In this document: positions 33,984-42,228 of the stretch, piece after piece | Position numbering within the stretch: the first letter of the stretch is position 1 | How the letters are laid out: every line of letters starts with the position of its first letter | Position numbers and translations under genes: made by a program | NCBI GenBank assembly: GCA_964408455.1 | Contig: CAYOZN010000010.1 | Location: 1 to 64,000 of the forward strand | DNA: 64,000 nucleotides | DNA from: CAYOZN01 sp964408455 | GTDB lineage: Bacteria; Planctomycetota; Phycisphaerae; UBA1845; UTPLA1 | Reading direction: 5' to 3' | Notes under the pieces: model-generated | Told to the model about the DNA's origin: nothing | The model's database searches: none | What the model saw: the letters and a program-made list of their open reading frames with translations, nothing else

Positions 33984-34580
33984 TCACTCAATCAGCAGAA
34001 ACTCCTTCATATGCCGATCGTACATCTCCTGCGCCTGCAGATCGTACATCGGCAGCCGCAGCTCGTTGATCACCTTCGTCCCCTGCGCCACCCAGCCACG
34101 CCAGCACGATTCGCACACCGTCTTGTACACGATCTCCCCCAGCTCTCCCTTGAACGGCGCCTTCGCGAGCTGCGGCCCCGGCCCGCCGCAGCGCCGGCAC
34201 GCAAACCCGCCGCCCCCCGCCGTCGTCGCTGCCGGCGCCTTGGCACCAATCGCCGGCACCTCCGCACCCAGCTCGCGCAACAGCGCCGCCATCGCGTTCA
34301 TCGGCATCATGTCGCCCTTGCGGTGGGCCACGCGATAGCCGTTGGTCAGCGTCTCGATCGCCAGCGACGACAGCCCGGTGCGCATCTGGACTGTGCCCAG
34401 CAGCTCATACGCCTTCGAGTTCGAACTGTTGATCGCCAGCACCCGCTGAAAGCACGGCCCCGCGTCCTGAAGATTGCCCGCCTCCAGATAAGCCTTGCCG
34501 AGGCTGAACTGGGCCAGCTCGTCGTTCGGATCCTGCTCCACCAGCCGCTTCATCTGCTCGATCTTCGCATCCGACATCAT
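33984..34580 (-). CDS. TPR protein fused to a YggX-like Fe(II)-trafficking domain
   Basis: The product is 198 aa. The N-terminal half (about residues 5-95) has two to three tetratricopeptide repeats (DPNDELAQFSLGKAYLEAGN, SSNSKAYELLGTVQMRTG). After an Ala/Gly linker and a CRRC pair (about 128-131), the C-terminal 65 residues align with bacterial YggX: FKGELGEIVYKTVCESCWRG and VINELRLPMYDLQAQ, compared with PGELGKRIYxxVSKEAWxxW and LINExRLN in YggX. YggX protects Fe-S proteins from oxidative damage and binds iron. The TPR part may tether this activity to a partner. ATGATG at 34580 follows GAGGTGAG. Confidence 0.8.
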   Translation of the reverse strand: MMSDAKIEQMKRLVEQDPNDELAQFSLGKAYLEAGNLQDAGPCFQRVLAINSSNSKAYELLGTVQMRTGLSSLAIETLTNGYRVAHRKGDMMPMNAMAALLRELGAEVPAIGAKAPAATTAGGGGFACRRCGGPGPQLAKAPFKGELGEIVYKTVCESCWRGWVAQGTKVINELRLPMYDLQAQEMYDRHMKEFLLIE

Positions 34581-34724
34581 CTCACCTCGTCTGCCGCGCC
34601 GGTCATTGCCGCACGGCATGGTCAAAAATTCCTGTATTTCCGCGTGGATTCTACGCCGTGCTCTCGCTGATGCCCACGCCAGTTTTCGCCGGCCTTCTGA
34701 TATCGCGCAATCGCGGCCTGCACT

Positions 34725-34778
34725 TCCCTCCATCCCTCAATCCCTCCATCCCTCAATCCCTCAATCCCTCAATCCCTG
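34725..34778. repeat. 8-bp simple tandem repeat (ATCCCTCA)
   Basis: About six copies of ATCCCTCA or ATCCCTCC run head to tail. The right-hand copies extend into the last codons and stop of the acyltransferase gene (stop at 34761-34763). Copy-number change would alter its C-terminus. Confidence 0.75.
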
Positions 34779-35858
34779 CTCCTTAGTTCCCTTCTCGCGC
34801 GGTTTCGATTTCCACCGCCGGTGAATCCACAAATACTGCTCAGGCACCTCGCGGATGAACTGTTCCATCGCCTGCGAATAACTCTCCGTGATCCATCGCA
34901 GCGGATCATCCTGCGACTTCCACTGCTTGGGATGGATGATGCGCGTCACGCCCATCTCATAGGAAAAGCCCTGGCCACTGCGCCGGGCATAGCCCACGAT
35001 GATCGGCACGTCGTACTCCATGGCCAATAGGCCGATCGACTTGTACGTGGACGCCTTGCGCCCGAAGAAATCGACGAACATGCCGCGTGAGCCCGCATCC
35101 TGATCGCCGATGAAGCACAGCGCCCCGCCCGACTCGAGCACGTCGCCCGCCGATCGCGTGGCGCCCTTCTTGTAGAGCAGCTTCAGGCCGCTGGCCTCGC
35201 GGCGATCCAGCAGATAGTGGTTGAGCAGTTCGTTGTCCAGCGGCCGCATGACCGCCACCATGTCGAACCCGATGACCGCCAGCACATAGCCCAATAGCTC
35301 GAAGCTGCCGTAGTGCGCCGTGACCATGATGCAGCCGCGTTTTTTCAGCAGCAGCGGCAGCGCCTCGTCGAAATTCTTCAGGCGCATGTACCGGTGCCAC
35401 GTCCATGGCGTCACCAGCCGCGGCGTGATCAGCAGCTCGGCCCCATAGACCATTGCCAGGTGCCGGAAGGACTCGTGGGCAATCCGCGACACCTCCGGTT
35501 CCCGCATGTCCGGAAACGACAGGCGGATGTGCTCCTCGGCCCGGACACGGTGCTGGCAGAAGCGCCCCAGTGCCTTTTCGCAGGCCGCCAGCGCATTCGG
35601 CGACCAGCCCAGCAGCAGCCGGGCCGCCGCATCCACCTTTCGCGAGGCCTGCAACCGGTGGGGGAGCGTGAACCAGATCGTCCCCAACCCGCGCAGCACG
35701 CCCAGCGTCCGATTGATCGGAAACAGCCCGATGACCAGTCCGACCAGGCGCACGGTCAGATAAATCAACACGTCCGCTATGCGAAGCCGTCGACCGGAAG
35801 GCGCGGCGGCGGTGGATTTCTGTCGTCGCACCTTTGCCTGTGGGGCTTGATCGTGCAT
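34761..35858 (-). CDS. Lipid A biosynthesis acyltransferase (LpxL/HtrB-like)
   Basis: The 365-aa product has an N-terminal membrane helix (about residues 28-50, VLIYLTVRLVGLVIGLFP). The LpxL-type catalytic motif reads TAHYGSFELLG (HxxxxE, about 177-187). Further conserved blocks are GDQDAGSRGMFVDFFGR and the C-terminal PEQYLWIHRRWK. It transfers an acyl chain to a lipid A precursor or another lipid on the inner membrane, so an LPS-type outer membrane is likely. The last residues are encoded within an 8-bp repeat array. Confidence 0.88.
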   Translation of the reverse strand: MHDQAPQAKVRRQKSTAAAPSGRRLRIADVLIYLTVRLVGLVIGLFPINRTLGVLRGLGTIWFTLPHRLQASRKVDAAARLLLGWSPNALAACEKALGRFCQHRVRAEEHIRLSFPDMREPEVSRIAHESFRHLAMVYGAELLITPRLVTPWTWHRYMRLKNFDEALPLLLKKRGCIMVTAHYGSFELLGYVLAVIGFDMVAVMRPLDNELLNHYLLDRREASGLKLLYKKGATRSAGDVLESGGALCFIGDQDAGSRGMFVDFFGRKASTYKSIGLLAMEYDVPIIVGYARRSGQGFSYEMGVTRIIHPKQWKSQDDPLRWITESYSQAMEQFIREVPEQYLWIHRRWKSKPREKGTKEQGLRD

Positions 35859-36228
35859 CGAGCCCGATTCTATTCAAGCCCCACTGTTCCGAAAGTCGCG
35901 GCATTCGGGCCCGGCAGGCCGACTGGTCGCGCCACGAAGCGCCTCGTAAAAAAGCGGTGAGGAGGTGTGGGTGGCGGTTCCCACACCCCCTCGGTCTCCA
36001 GAAGCGGGATGGTTGTCTGTGGTGGTCGCCGTCGTCCTGGCGTCGGCTGATCCATTCACCCAAAAGGCTACAATTCACATAAAGGTTTGTCAAAAAAGAG
36101 TTTACATTCTTCCCAGTTTACCCCTTCGGCAACATGCGTACAGCTTTCCCCGTTTAACAAGCAGGCCGCCGCTGTCGTGCGGCGTGGCCGTACTTAAGCG
36201 CGTCACGCCTTGCCCTTACCATCTGGAC
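35859..36228. other. Divergent intergenic region (acyltransferase / mreC)
   Basis: About 370 bp separate two divergent genes. The part from 36060 to 36120 is AT-rich (CTACAATTCACATAAAGG, TTGTCAAAAAAGAG) and probably holds the mreC promoter, but I cannot match a -35/-10 pair at proper spacing. No gene is seen. Confidence 0.45.
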
Positions 36229-37170
36229 ATGCGCATCTCCTCATACAGACCCAGCAAGCAGGCGACGTTCGGCGGACTCATGGCGCTTTCGACGCTCGCG
36301 GTCCTGCTGCCACCGCGGATTTCGGACACGTCCAAGCACGGCACGCAGTTGCTGGTCCCCCTACAGCACGTGGCCTACGCAATGACGTTCAAGTCGCTCG
36401 AATCGCTCGCCGAGGCCCGGCATCAAACCGACGACACCGCCGCCGAAATGGAAGGCCTGCGAAATATCATCGCCTCGCAATCCGCCATGATCGAACAGCT
36501 CCGCGAAGACAACATCCGTATGGGCGGCATCCAGTCGCGGGCGCGCACGCGCGCGTTGCAGGCGCAAGTCGTCGCCCGTGACATCGTCGCGGCACGAGAC
36601 TCGGTCCTGATCGAGCGCGGCAGTGATCGAAATGTCCGCTATCGCGACTGGGTGGCCTCGCGCTTCTTCATCGATCACGGCGACCTGTCCGAGGTGCAGC
36701 AGGGCAGCGCCGTCATCGCGCGGGACGTTCTGCTCGGCCGCGTGGAGATCGTCAGCCCCTACATGTCGCGCGTGCAGTTGTTCAGCGACGTGGGCGTCCG
36801 CGAGGCCATCGAAGTGCGCGTCGGAGAATTCGGTCCGCAGGGCTTTGCGATGGTCGATCACGCCTGCACCCTGTCGGGCATGGGCGAAGGCCGCATGATC
36901 ATTCGCGACGTCGACTATCGCGTCGTTCAGTTGCCGCACGAGGCCCCGCAGGATGATGGCGTGCTGCGAATTCGGATCGGCTCCACCGTGTGCAGTGCCC
37001 CCGGCACCCTTGGCCTGCCCGAGCCGATGGTCATCGGCAAGGTGGTCGCCATCGAGGAAGACCCGAAGAAGCGGCTCGTCCGCAGCATCATCATTGAGCC
37101 GGCCCTGTCGATCGACCAGGTTCGCTACGTGCACGTCATACCGCTGTTATTAAGAGAATTGCCGCTGTAG
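36229..37170 (+). CDS. mreC: Rod shape-determining protein MreC-like
   Basis: This 313-aa protein has an N-terminal membrane anchor (about residues 13-32, FGGLMALSTLAVLLPP), a coiled coil (about 55-110, with AEMEGLRNIIASQSAMIEQL) and a beta-barrel pair typical of MreC (VIARDVLLGRVEIVSPYMSR, then VQLFSDVG). MreC scaffolds the elongation machinery and peptidoglycan synthases. MreB and MreD are not next to it. The start has only a weak ribosome binding site. It is somewhat divergent, so the call is family level. Confidence 0.75.
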   Translation: MRISSYRPSKQATFGGLMALSTLAVLLPPRISDTSKHGTQLLVPLQHVAYAMTFKSLESLAEARHQTDDTAAEMEGLRNIIASQSAMIEQLREDNIRMGGIQSRARTRALQAQVVARDIVAARDSVLIERGSDRNVRYRDWVASRFFIDHGDLSEVQQGSAVIARDVLLGRVEIVSPYMSRVQLFSDVGVREAIEVRVGEFGPQGFAMVDHACTLSGMGEGRMIIRDVDYRVVQLPHEAPQDDGVLRIRIGSTVCSAPGTLGLPEPMVIGKVVAIEEDPKKRLVRSIIIEPALSIDQVRYVHVIPLLLRELPL

Positions 37171-37314
37171 GCGTCGATGCCGGCCTCCCGCGTCGGTCCG
37201 CCGGCTCGGAGGCGGCGAAGCCGGCACGATGCTTCCTAGCATTCCTGTGATGAATCGAAATCCCGGAGACGCCCCGATCCCGCGTCTGATACTCCCGATG
37301 GATCTGCACAACCG

Positions 37315-38106
37315 ATGAAACGAAACGCCGAATACACAGAGGACATGGTTAGCACCCGCGAGAAAAAGCCGCCGCGGCTGGACGTCATACATCGCGGCCG
37401 CGACTTCTTCGTCGTCAACAAGCCCGCCGGCATGTGGCCCAAACACGGTCTGCTGGATGAACCCGGCGTGTTCGACGAACTGGCCCGCCAGGAAGGCGCC
37501 GATGTCGAAACACTCGCCAACGTGTATCCCCTCGAGCCCGATGTCAGCGGGCTGGCAGTATTGGCGACAACGCCGGACGCACTGAACGCCCTCGTCGATC
37601 AGTTCACTTCCGGACGAATGACCGTCACCCATTTGGCAATCGTCCGCGCCATGGTCATGACCGAGGGCGGCACATGCGAATTGCCGCTGCGCGATGTATC
37701 GCGCGGTGGAGGCCGGACGCACGTCAACCGTGAGGAAGGAGCCCCGGCCCGCACGGAGTGGACGCTGCGCGATCGCTTCGTCGGCTTCGCGCTGCTGGCC
37801 TGCATCGCCCGCACGCGCGTCGAGTTTCAGATTCGCGCCCACCTCGAGGCCTTGGGCATGCCGCTTGCCGTCGATCGCATCTACGGCTCGCCCGAAGGGC
37901 TCATGCTCTCCTCCTTCAAGGCCGGCTATCGCCCCAGCCGCCGCAAGGCCGAGCGACCATTGATCGACCGCGCAAGCCTCCACGCCCATATCGTCGAAAT
38001 GGATGTGCCCGGCGGTGACGAGCGATTGACGCTGACGGCCGAGCCGCCCAAGGACTTTCGCGCCGCGCTTCATCAGCTCGACCGCTTCGGCCGCGCGCCC
38101 AAATAG
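37315..38106 (+). CDS. RluA-family pseudouridine synthase-like protein with altered catalytic motif
   Basis: This 263-aa protein has the RluA fold blocks: FFVVNKPAGMWP (about residues 31-42), a motif-II region LANVYPLEPDVSGLAVLA (about 66-83), and FQIRAHLEALGMPLAVDRIYG (split as FQIRAHLEALGM and PLAVDRIYG). In active RluA enzymes motif II is HRLDxxTSG, whose Asp attacks the uracil. Here the same positions read YPLEPDVSG, so the catalytic Asp is Glu and the preceding His-Arg are changed. It may be inactive or RNA-binding only. It follows the MreC gene by 144 bp. Confidence 0.75.
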   Translation: MKRNAEYTEDMVSTREKKPPRLDVIHRGRDFFVVNKPAGMWPKHGLLDEPGVFDELARQEGADVETLANVYPLEPDVSGLAVLATTPDALNALVDQFTSGRMTVTHLAIVRAMVMTEGGTCELPLRDVSRGGGRTHVNREEGAPARTEWTLRDRFVGFALLACIARTRVEFQIRAHLEALGMPLAVDRIYGSPEGLMLSSFKAGYRPSRRKAERPLIDRASLHAHIVEMDVPGGDERLTLTAEPPKDFRAALHQLDRFGRAPK

Positions 38107-38171
38107 CCGCCGCGTCTTGGCCTTTCTGCACCGGAGCCGCTTCGCACGCGGCTTGCCCGGCCCGGCGCGCA

Positions 38172-39104
38172 TCACACCCCGGCCAGCAGCAGCATCAGGC
38201 CCTTTTGCGCATGCATGCGGTTCTCCGCCTGGTCGAAGATGGCCGAGTTCTTCGTCCGCGTCACGTCGTAGGAGATCTCTTCGCCATAGTGCGCCGGCAG
38301 GCAGTGCAAAACCACGCAGTCTGGCCGCGCCAGTTTCAACGTATCCATGTTCACCTGGTACGGCTTGAACAACTCGCGGCGCCGTTCGGCGTCCGCCTCC
38401 TGCCCCATGCTCGCCCAGACGTCCGTATACAACACATCCGAATCCGCGGCCGCCGCGCGCAGATCGTTCATCACGCTCACACTGCCGCCGGTCTTCGCCG
38501 CGATTTCCTGGCTCTGCTCGACGACCTGCGGCATCGGCTCAAAGCCCGCCGGCGTCGCGATGCGGACGTGCATGCCCGACAGCGCGCCGCCGAACATGAT
38601 CGAGTGTGCCACGTTGTTGCCGTCGCCGATGTACGTGAACGTCAGTCCCTTCAGCGCGCCGCGCCGTTCAGCGACCGTCTGCAAATCCGCCAGAATCTGG
38701 CAGGGGTGCGAAAAATCGGACAGCCCGTTGATCACCGGGACTGTGGCGTGCTTTGCCAGGTCCTCGACGATGTCGTGCCCGAACACCCGCGCCATGATCA
38801 GGTCGGCATACCGGGACAGCACCAGCGCAATATCCTCGGTCGTCTCGCGCTTGCCGAGGCTGATGTCGCTGGGCGCCAGATAGATCGCATGCCCGCCCAT
38901 CTGCGTCATGCCGGTCTCGAACGACACGCGCGTCCGCAGCGACGGCTTCTGAAAGATCATCGCCAGCGTCTTGCCGGCAAAGCTGCCGGCGTATTCCCGC
39001 GGATTCTTCTTCACCGATGCGGCGGTATCCAGGATCAGCGCCAATTCGTCCGGCGTCAGTTGTGCGAGTGAAACGAGGCTGCGTCCCTTGAGAGGATTGC
39101 TCAT
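38172..39104 (-). CDS. argF: Ornithine carbamoyltransferase
   Basis: The 310-aa enzyme makes citrulline from ornithine and carbamoyl phosphate in arginine synthesis. The carbamoyl-phosphate site reads FQKPSLRTRVSFE (about residues 51-63), followed by SHPCQ (about 132-136). The ornithine loop is DVWASMGQE (about 228-236) and the HCLPAHYGEE motif (about 265-274) completes the site. ATG 39104 follows GGAG at good spacing; ATG 39119 is an alternative. It lies 54 bp after the cyclic-diphosphoglycerate synthetase-like gene on the same strand. Confidence 0.93.
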   Translation of the reverse strand: MSNPLKGRSLVSLAQLTPDELALILDTAASVKKNPREYAGSFAGKTLAMIFQKPSLRTRVSFETGMTQMGGHAIYLAPSDISLGKRETTEDIALVLSRYADLIMARVFGHDIVEDLAKHATVPVINGLSDFSHPCQILADLQTVAERRGALKGLTFTYIGDGNNVAHSIMFGGALSGMHVRIATPAGFEPMPQVVEQSQEIAAKTGGSVSVMNDLRAAAADSDVLYTDVWASMGQEADAERRRELFKPYQVNMDTLKLARPDCVVLHCLPAHYGEEISYDVTRTKNSAIFDQAENRMHAQKGLMLLLAGV

Positions 39105-39158
39105 GCGCGAACGCTCCATGGGTGTTATTAATCCAATGAAAACTGAACCGGCCAGATG

Positions 39159-40490
39159 CTAGGCCAGTCGCGGGTGTTTCCGCAAGATCGCCTCCAGCCG
39201 CTCCGCCCCCTCGCCCGCCAGCTCATACCCGATCCGCACGTGCGGCTTGTTAATTTTGATCAGCCGCCCCAGATCAATCGGCGTCCCGATCGCCACCACG
39301 TCGCAATCCGCCGCGTTGATCGTCGCCTCCAGATCGGCAATCTGCTGCGCGCCGTATCCCATGGCCGGCAGAATCTCCTCCATGTGCGGATACTTCGCGT
39401 ACGTCGCCTTCAGCGTGCCCGCCGCATAGGGTCGTGGGTCAACAATCTTCGCCGCGCCGTGCTGACGCGCCGCCACGTGCGCAGCGCCGTAGCGCATCTC
39501 ACCGTGCGTCAGCGTCGGCCCGTCTTCGACGACGAGCACGCGCCTGCCCCGCAGCTTTTCCGGCTCGCGGCAGATCACCGCCGAATCGGCCCGGATCACG
39601 GTCGCCCTCGGATTCAGCGCCGCCGCGTTCTTTTCCACGATGCGAATGTTCTCCTCAACGGCCGTGTTCACCTTGTTGATCAGGATCACGTCCGCCATGC
39701 GGAAGTTCGTCTCGCCGGGATAGTAGCCCGTCTCGTGGCCGGGCCGGTGCGGATCGGCCACCGTGATCATCAGATCGGGCTTGAAGAATGGCGTGTCGTT
39801 GTTGCCGCCATCCCACAGCACCACGTCCGCCTCGGTCTCGGCCGCCGCCAGGATCTTCTGATAGTCGATTCCCGCGAACAGCAGATTGCCGTTCTGAATG
39901 TGCAGTTCGTATTCCTCCCGCTCCTCGATGGTGCATTCGTGACGGTCCATGTCGGCGATCTCGGCGAACCGCTGGCACGCCTGCCTGCGCAGATCGCCAT
40001 AGGGCATCGGGTGCCGCGCCACCGCGATCCGGCGGCCCATCTCCTTCAGCACCGCCGCCACCCGCCGCGTCGTCTGGCTCTTGCCGCAGCCCGTCCGCAC
40101 CGCGCACACCGCCACCACCGGCTTCTTCGATGGCAGCATCGTCGCGCGCGTCCCGATCAGCTTGAAGTCCGCCCCGGCCGCATTCACGCGCGATGCCATG
40201 TGCATGACATACGCATGCGGCACGTCCGAATAGCTGAACACGGCCAGGTCAATCTTCTCGCTCGCGATCAGCTCCTCCAGCATCTCCTCGGGATGGATCG
40301 GAATGCCCTCCGGGTAGCGCCGGCCGGCCAGCTCCGTTGGATAGGTGCGGCCTTCGATGTTCGGTATCTGCGTCGCCGTGAATGCGACCACGCGATAGCG
40401 ATCGTCGTCGCGAAAGCAGCAGTTGTGATTGTGGAAGTCCCGGCCGGCAGCGCCGAGGATCAGCACGCGAATGGGCTCTTGCGCGGACAT
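39159..40490 (-). CDS. Cyclic 2,3-diphosphoglycerate synthetase-like P-loop protein
   Basis: This 443-aa protein resembles archaeal cyclic 2,3-diphosphoglycerate synthetase and its bacterial homologues. It has an N-terminal Rossmann strand (RVLILGAAGRDFHNHNCCF), a P-loop AVRTGCGKSQTTR (about residues 129-141), the VVLWDGGNNDTPFFKPDLMI block (about 220-239) and the CDVVAIGTPIDL end. In archaea the product is a thermoprotectant. In bacteria the role is unproven, but from memory homologues sit next to carbamoyltransferases. Here it is followed by argF, 54 bp away, which fits that association. Confidence 0.85.
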   Translation of the reverse strand: MSAQEPIRVLILGAAGRDFHNHNCCFRDDDRYRVVAFTATQIPNIEGRTYPTELAGRRYPEGIPIHPEEMLEELIASEKIDLAVFSYSDVPHAYVMHMASRVNAAGADFKLIGTRATMLPSKKPVVAVCAVRTGCGKSQTTRRVAAVLKEMGRRIAVARHPMPYGDLRRQACQRFAEIADMDRHECTIEEREEYELHIQNGNLLFAGIDYQKILAAAETEADVVLWDGGNNDTPFFKPDLMITVADPHRPGHETGYYPGETNFRMADVILINKVNTAVEENIRIVEKNAAALNPRATVIRADSAVICREPEKLRGRRVLVVEDGPTLTHGEMRYGAAHVAARQHGAAKIVDPRPYAAGTLKATYAKYPHMEEILPAMGYGAQQIADLEATINAADCDVVAIGTPIDLGRLIKINKPHVRIGYELAGEGAERLEAILRKHPRLA

Positions 40491-40793
40491 GCATTGCTCC
40501 AGGCGTTGAGGCAGTTCTCAAGGGATGGTGCGGCGTTCGGCCGACGCTCGGCGCATTGCCGGCATCCTCGAGATCGCTCCAGTCGTCCGCGCGATTATAA
40601 CCTGAAGACTCCACCGGTCCCGCACCGCGGCAGCTTGGGGTTTTGCGCCTTTACCCGACGGCCGTCGATACTCAGCATTGCATTTCGGGAAGTCCGCCTT
40701 TGGTGGCAGTTTGCCGGCTCGACAGCAGCCGTCGAGGGCGCCGCGCCATGGCGGGGAAATGCATGGAGCAAGGGCAGGCGTATGGCGAGCGTC
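40491..40793. other. Intergenic region
   Basis: About 300 bp between two minus-strand genes. It must contain the promoter of the diphosphoglycerate synthetase-like/argF operon and the end of the TSP3 lipoprotein transcript. I see neither a clear promoter nor a hairpin with a T-run. Confidence 0.4.
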
Positions 40794-42143
40794 TTACGGA
40801 GGCCCGGGTTCGTCGTCCTGTGGATTCGTCCCGTTGTTGAACTCATCCAGATCGCTCGAACCGTCGTCGTCTGAATCCGAATCGTTCGGGTCGCTGCCGA
40901 AGAGCATCTCTTCCGAGTCGGACAAGCCGTCATCGTCGCTGTCGGCGTCGTCCGGGTTCGTGCCTGCGTTGATCTCGTCGCCGTCCGACAGGCCGTCATC
41001 GTCGCTGTCGTCATCGAGCGGATTCGTGCCGCCGATCGACTCCGCCATATCCGACAAACCGTCATCATCGCTATCGGTGTCGTTCGGATCGGTGCCGATC
41101 AGCCGTTCTTCGCCGTCGAGCAGCCCATCGTCGTCGCTGTCGTCGTCGGTGGGGTTCGATCCGCCCTCCACCTCCTCGCCGTCGCTCAGACCGTCGTCGT
41201 CCGTGTCATCGTCAAGCGGATCGGTATTGAACAGCCGTTCCAGCCCGTCATATATGTCGTCGTCATCGGTATCCGGATCGTGTGGATCGGTGCCTTCGGC
41301 CTTCTCTTCGCCGTCCAGCGAGCCGTCATCGTCCGTATCCGGGTCCTTGGGATCGGTCTCGCAGTCGTCTTCGTCCTTCTGCCCGGATTGCTCCTTTCCG
41401 TCCCCGTCGTCGTCTTCGTCGCCGTCGCCGTCGCAGTCATCCTCGTCGCCGTCGTCGTCTCCGTCGTCGTCCGTGTCGGGATCCTCCGGATCGGTTCCCT
41501 CTTCCTTTTCCTCGCCATCGTCGGCGCCGTCGTCGTCGGTGTCCTCATCGTTCGGATCGGTTCCGTCCGCTATCTCTTCACCATCGTCCACGCCGTCATC
41601 GTCCGAATCCTCGTCCAGCGGATCGATGGCCAGCGCAATTTCTTCGCCATCCTCCAGCCCATCGTCGTCCGTATCCGCGTCCATCGGATCGGTGCCCAGC
41701 AGCACCTCCTGGCCGGAAAGGAGCCCGTCCAGATCGTGATCGGCGGCGGCGAACTGCTCTTCAATAGACGGCGGGTCGGATGCATCCAGCGGGTCACTGC
41801 CCGCAAGCACCTCATCGCCGTCGGATATCGCGTCGCCGTCGCTGTCGCGATTGCGCGGATCGGCGCCGATCGCCACTTCCATGCCGTCGGACAGCCCGTC
41901 GCCGTCGGTGTCTCGGAGCAACAGCTCGGTCCCGATGCGCCTTTCCTCATCGTCCGTGAGACCGTCGCCGTCACGATCGGTCGGAGATGCCGAGCCATTG
42001 TCGACCGGCGACGCCAGGTCCGCCGGTTCGCCGGGCGCCTGTGCCGGGTTTGCCGCGTCATTCGCGGGCAGATCGACCCCGCACCCGGCAAACCACGCCG
42101 TCACGAGGAAGAAAAGCAAGAGATATGCGATGCGAATGGACAT
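40794..42143 (-). CDS. TSP3-repeat calcium-binding lipoprotein
   Basis: The product is 449 aa. The lipoprotein signal is IAYLLLFFLVTAWFAGC, with the lipid-modified Cys near residue 21. The rest is almost wholly thrombospondin type 3-like calcium repeats of the form DxDxDGxxDxxE followed by GTDPxDxDTD, about fourteen units between residues 55 and 449. A very acidic insertion (about 240-275) lies in the middle. Such stalk-like proteins are calcium-stiffened surface spacers. It follows the 1506-aa TSP3/PA-like gene by 85 bp on the same strand and is probably co-transcribed. No enzymatic domain is visible. Confidence 0.85.
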   Translation of the reverse strand: MSIRIAYLLLFFLVTAWFAGCGVDLPANDAANPAQAPGEPADLASPVDNGSASPTDRDGDGLTDDEERRIGTELLLRDTDGDGLSDGMEVAIGADPRNRDSDGDAISDGDEVLAGSDPLDASDPPSIEEQFAAADHDLDGLLSGQEVLLGTDPMDADTDDDGLEDGEEIALAIDPLDEDSDDDGVDDGEEIADGTDPNDEDTDDDGADDGEEKEEGTDPEDPDTDDDGDDDGDEDDCDGDGDEDDDGDGKEQSGQKDEDDCETDPKDPDTDDDGSLDGEEKAEGTDPHDPDTDDDDIYDGLERLFNTDPLDDDTDDDGLSDGEEVEGGSNPTDDDSDDDGLLDGEERLIGTDPNDTDSDDDGLSDMAESIGGTNPLDDDSDDDGLSDGDEINAGTNPDDADSDDDGLSDSEEMLFGSDPNDSDSDDDGSSDLDEFNNGTNPQDDEPGPP

Positions 42144-42228
42144 GTCCCTGCTTCCCGCTGCACGCACCTTCGAAAATTGGTGCGGATGGGCGCGCTGGTG
42201 ATCGCGCCCATCCGCATTGACTGGCAAA

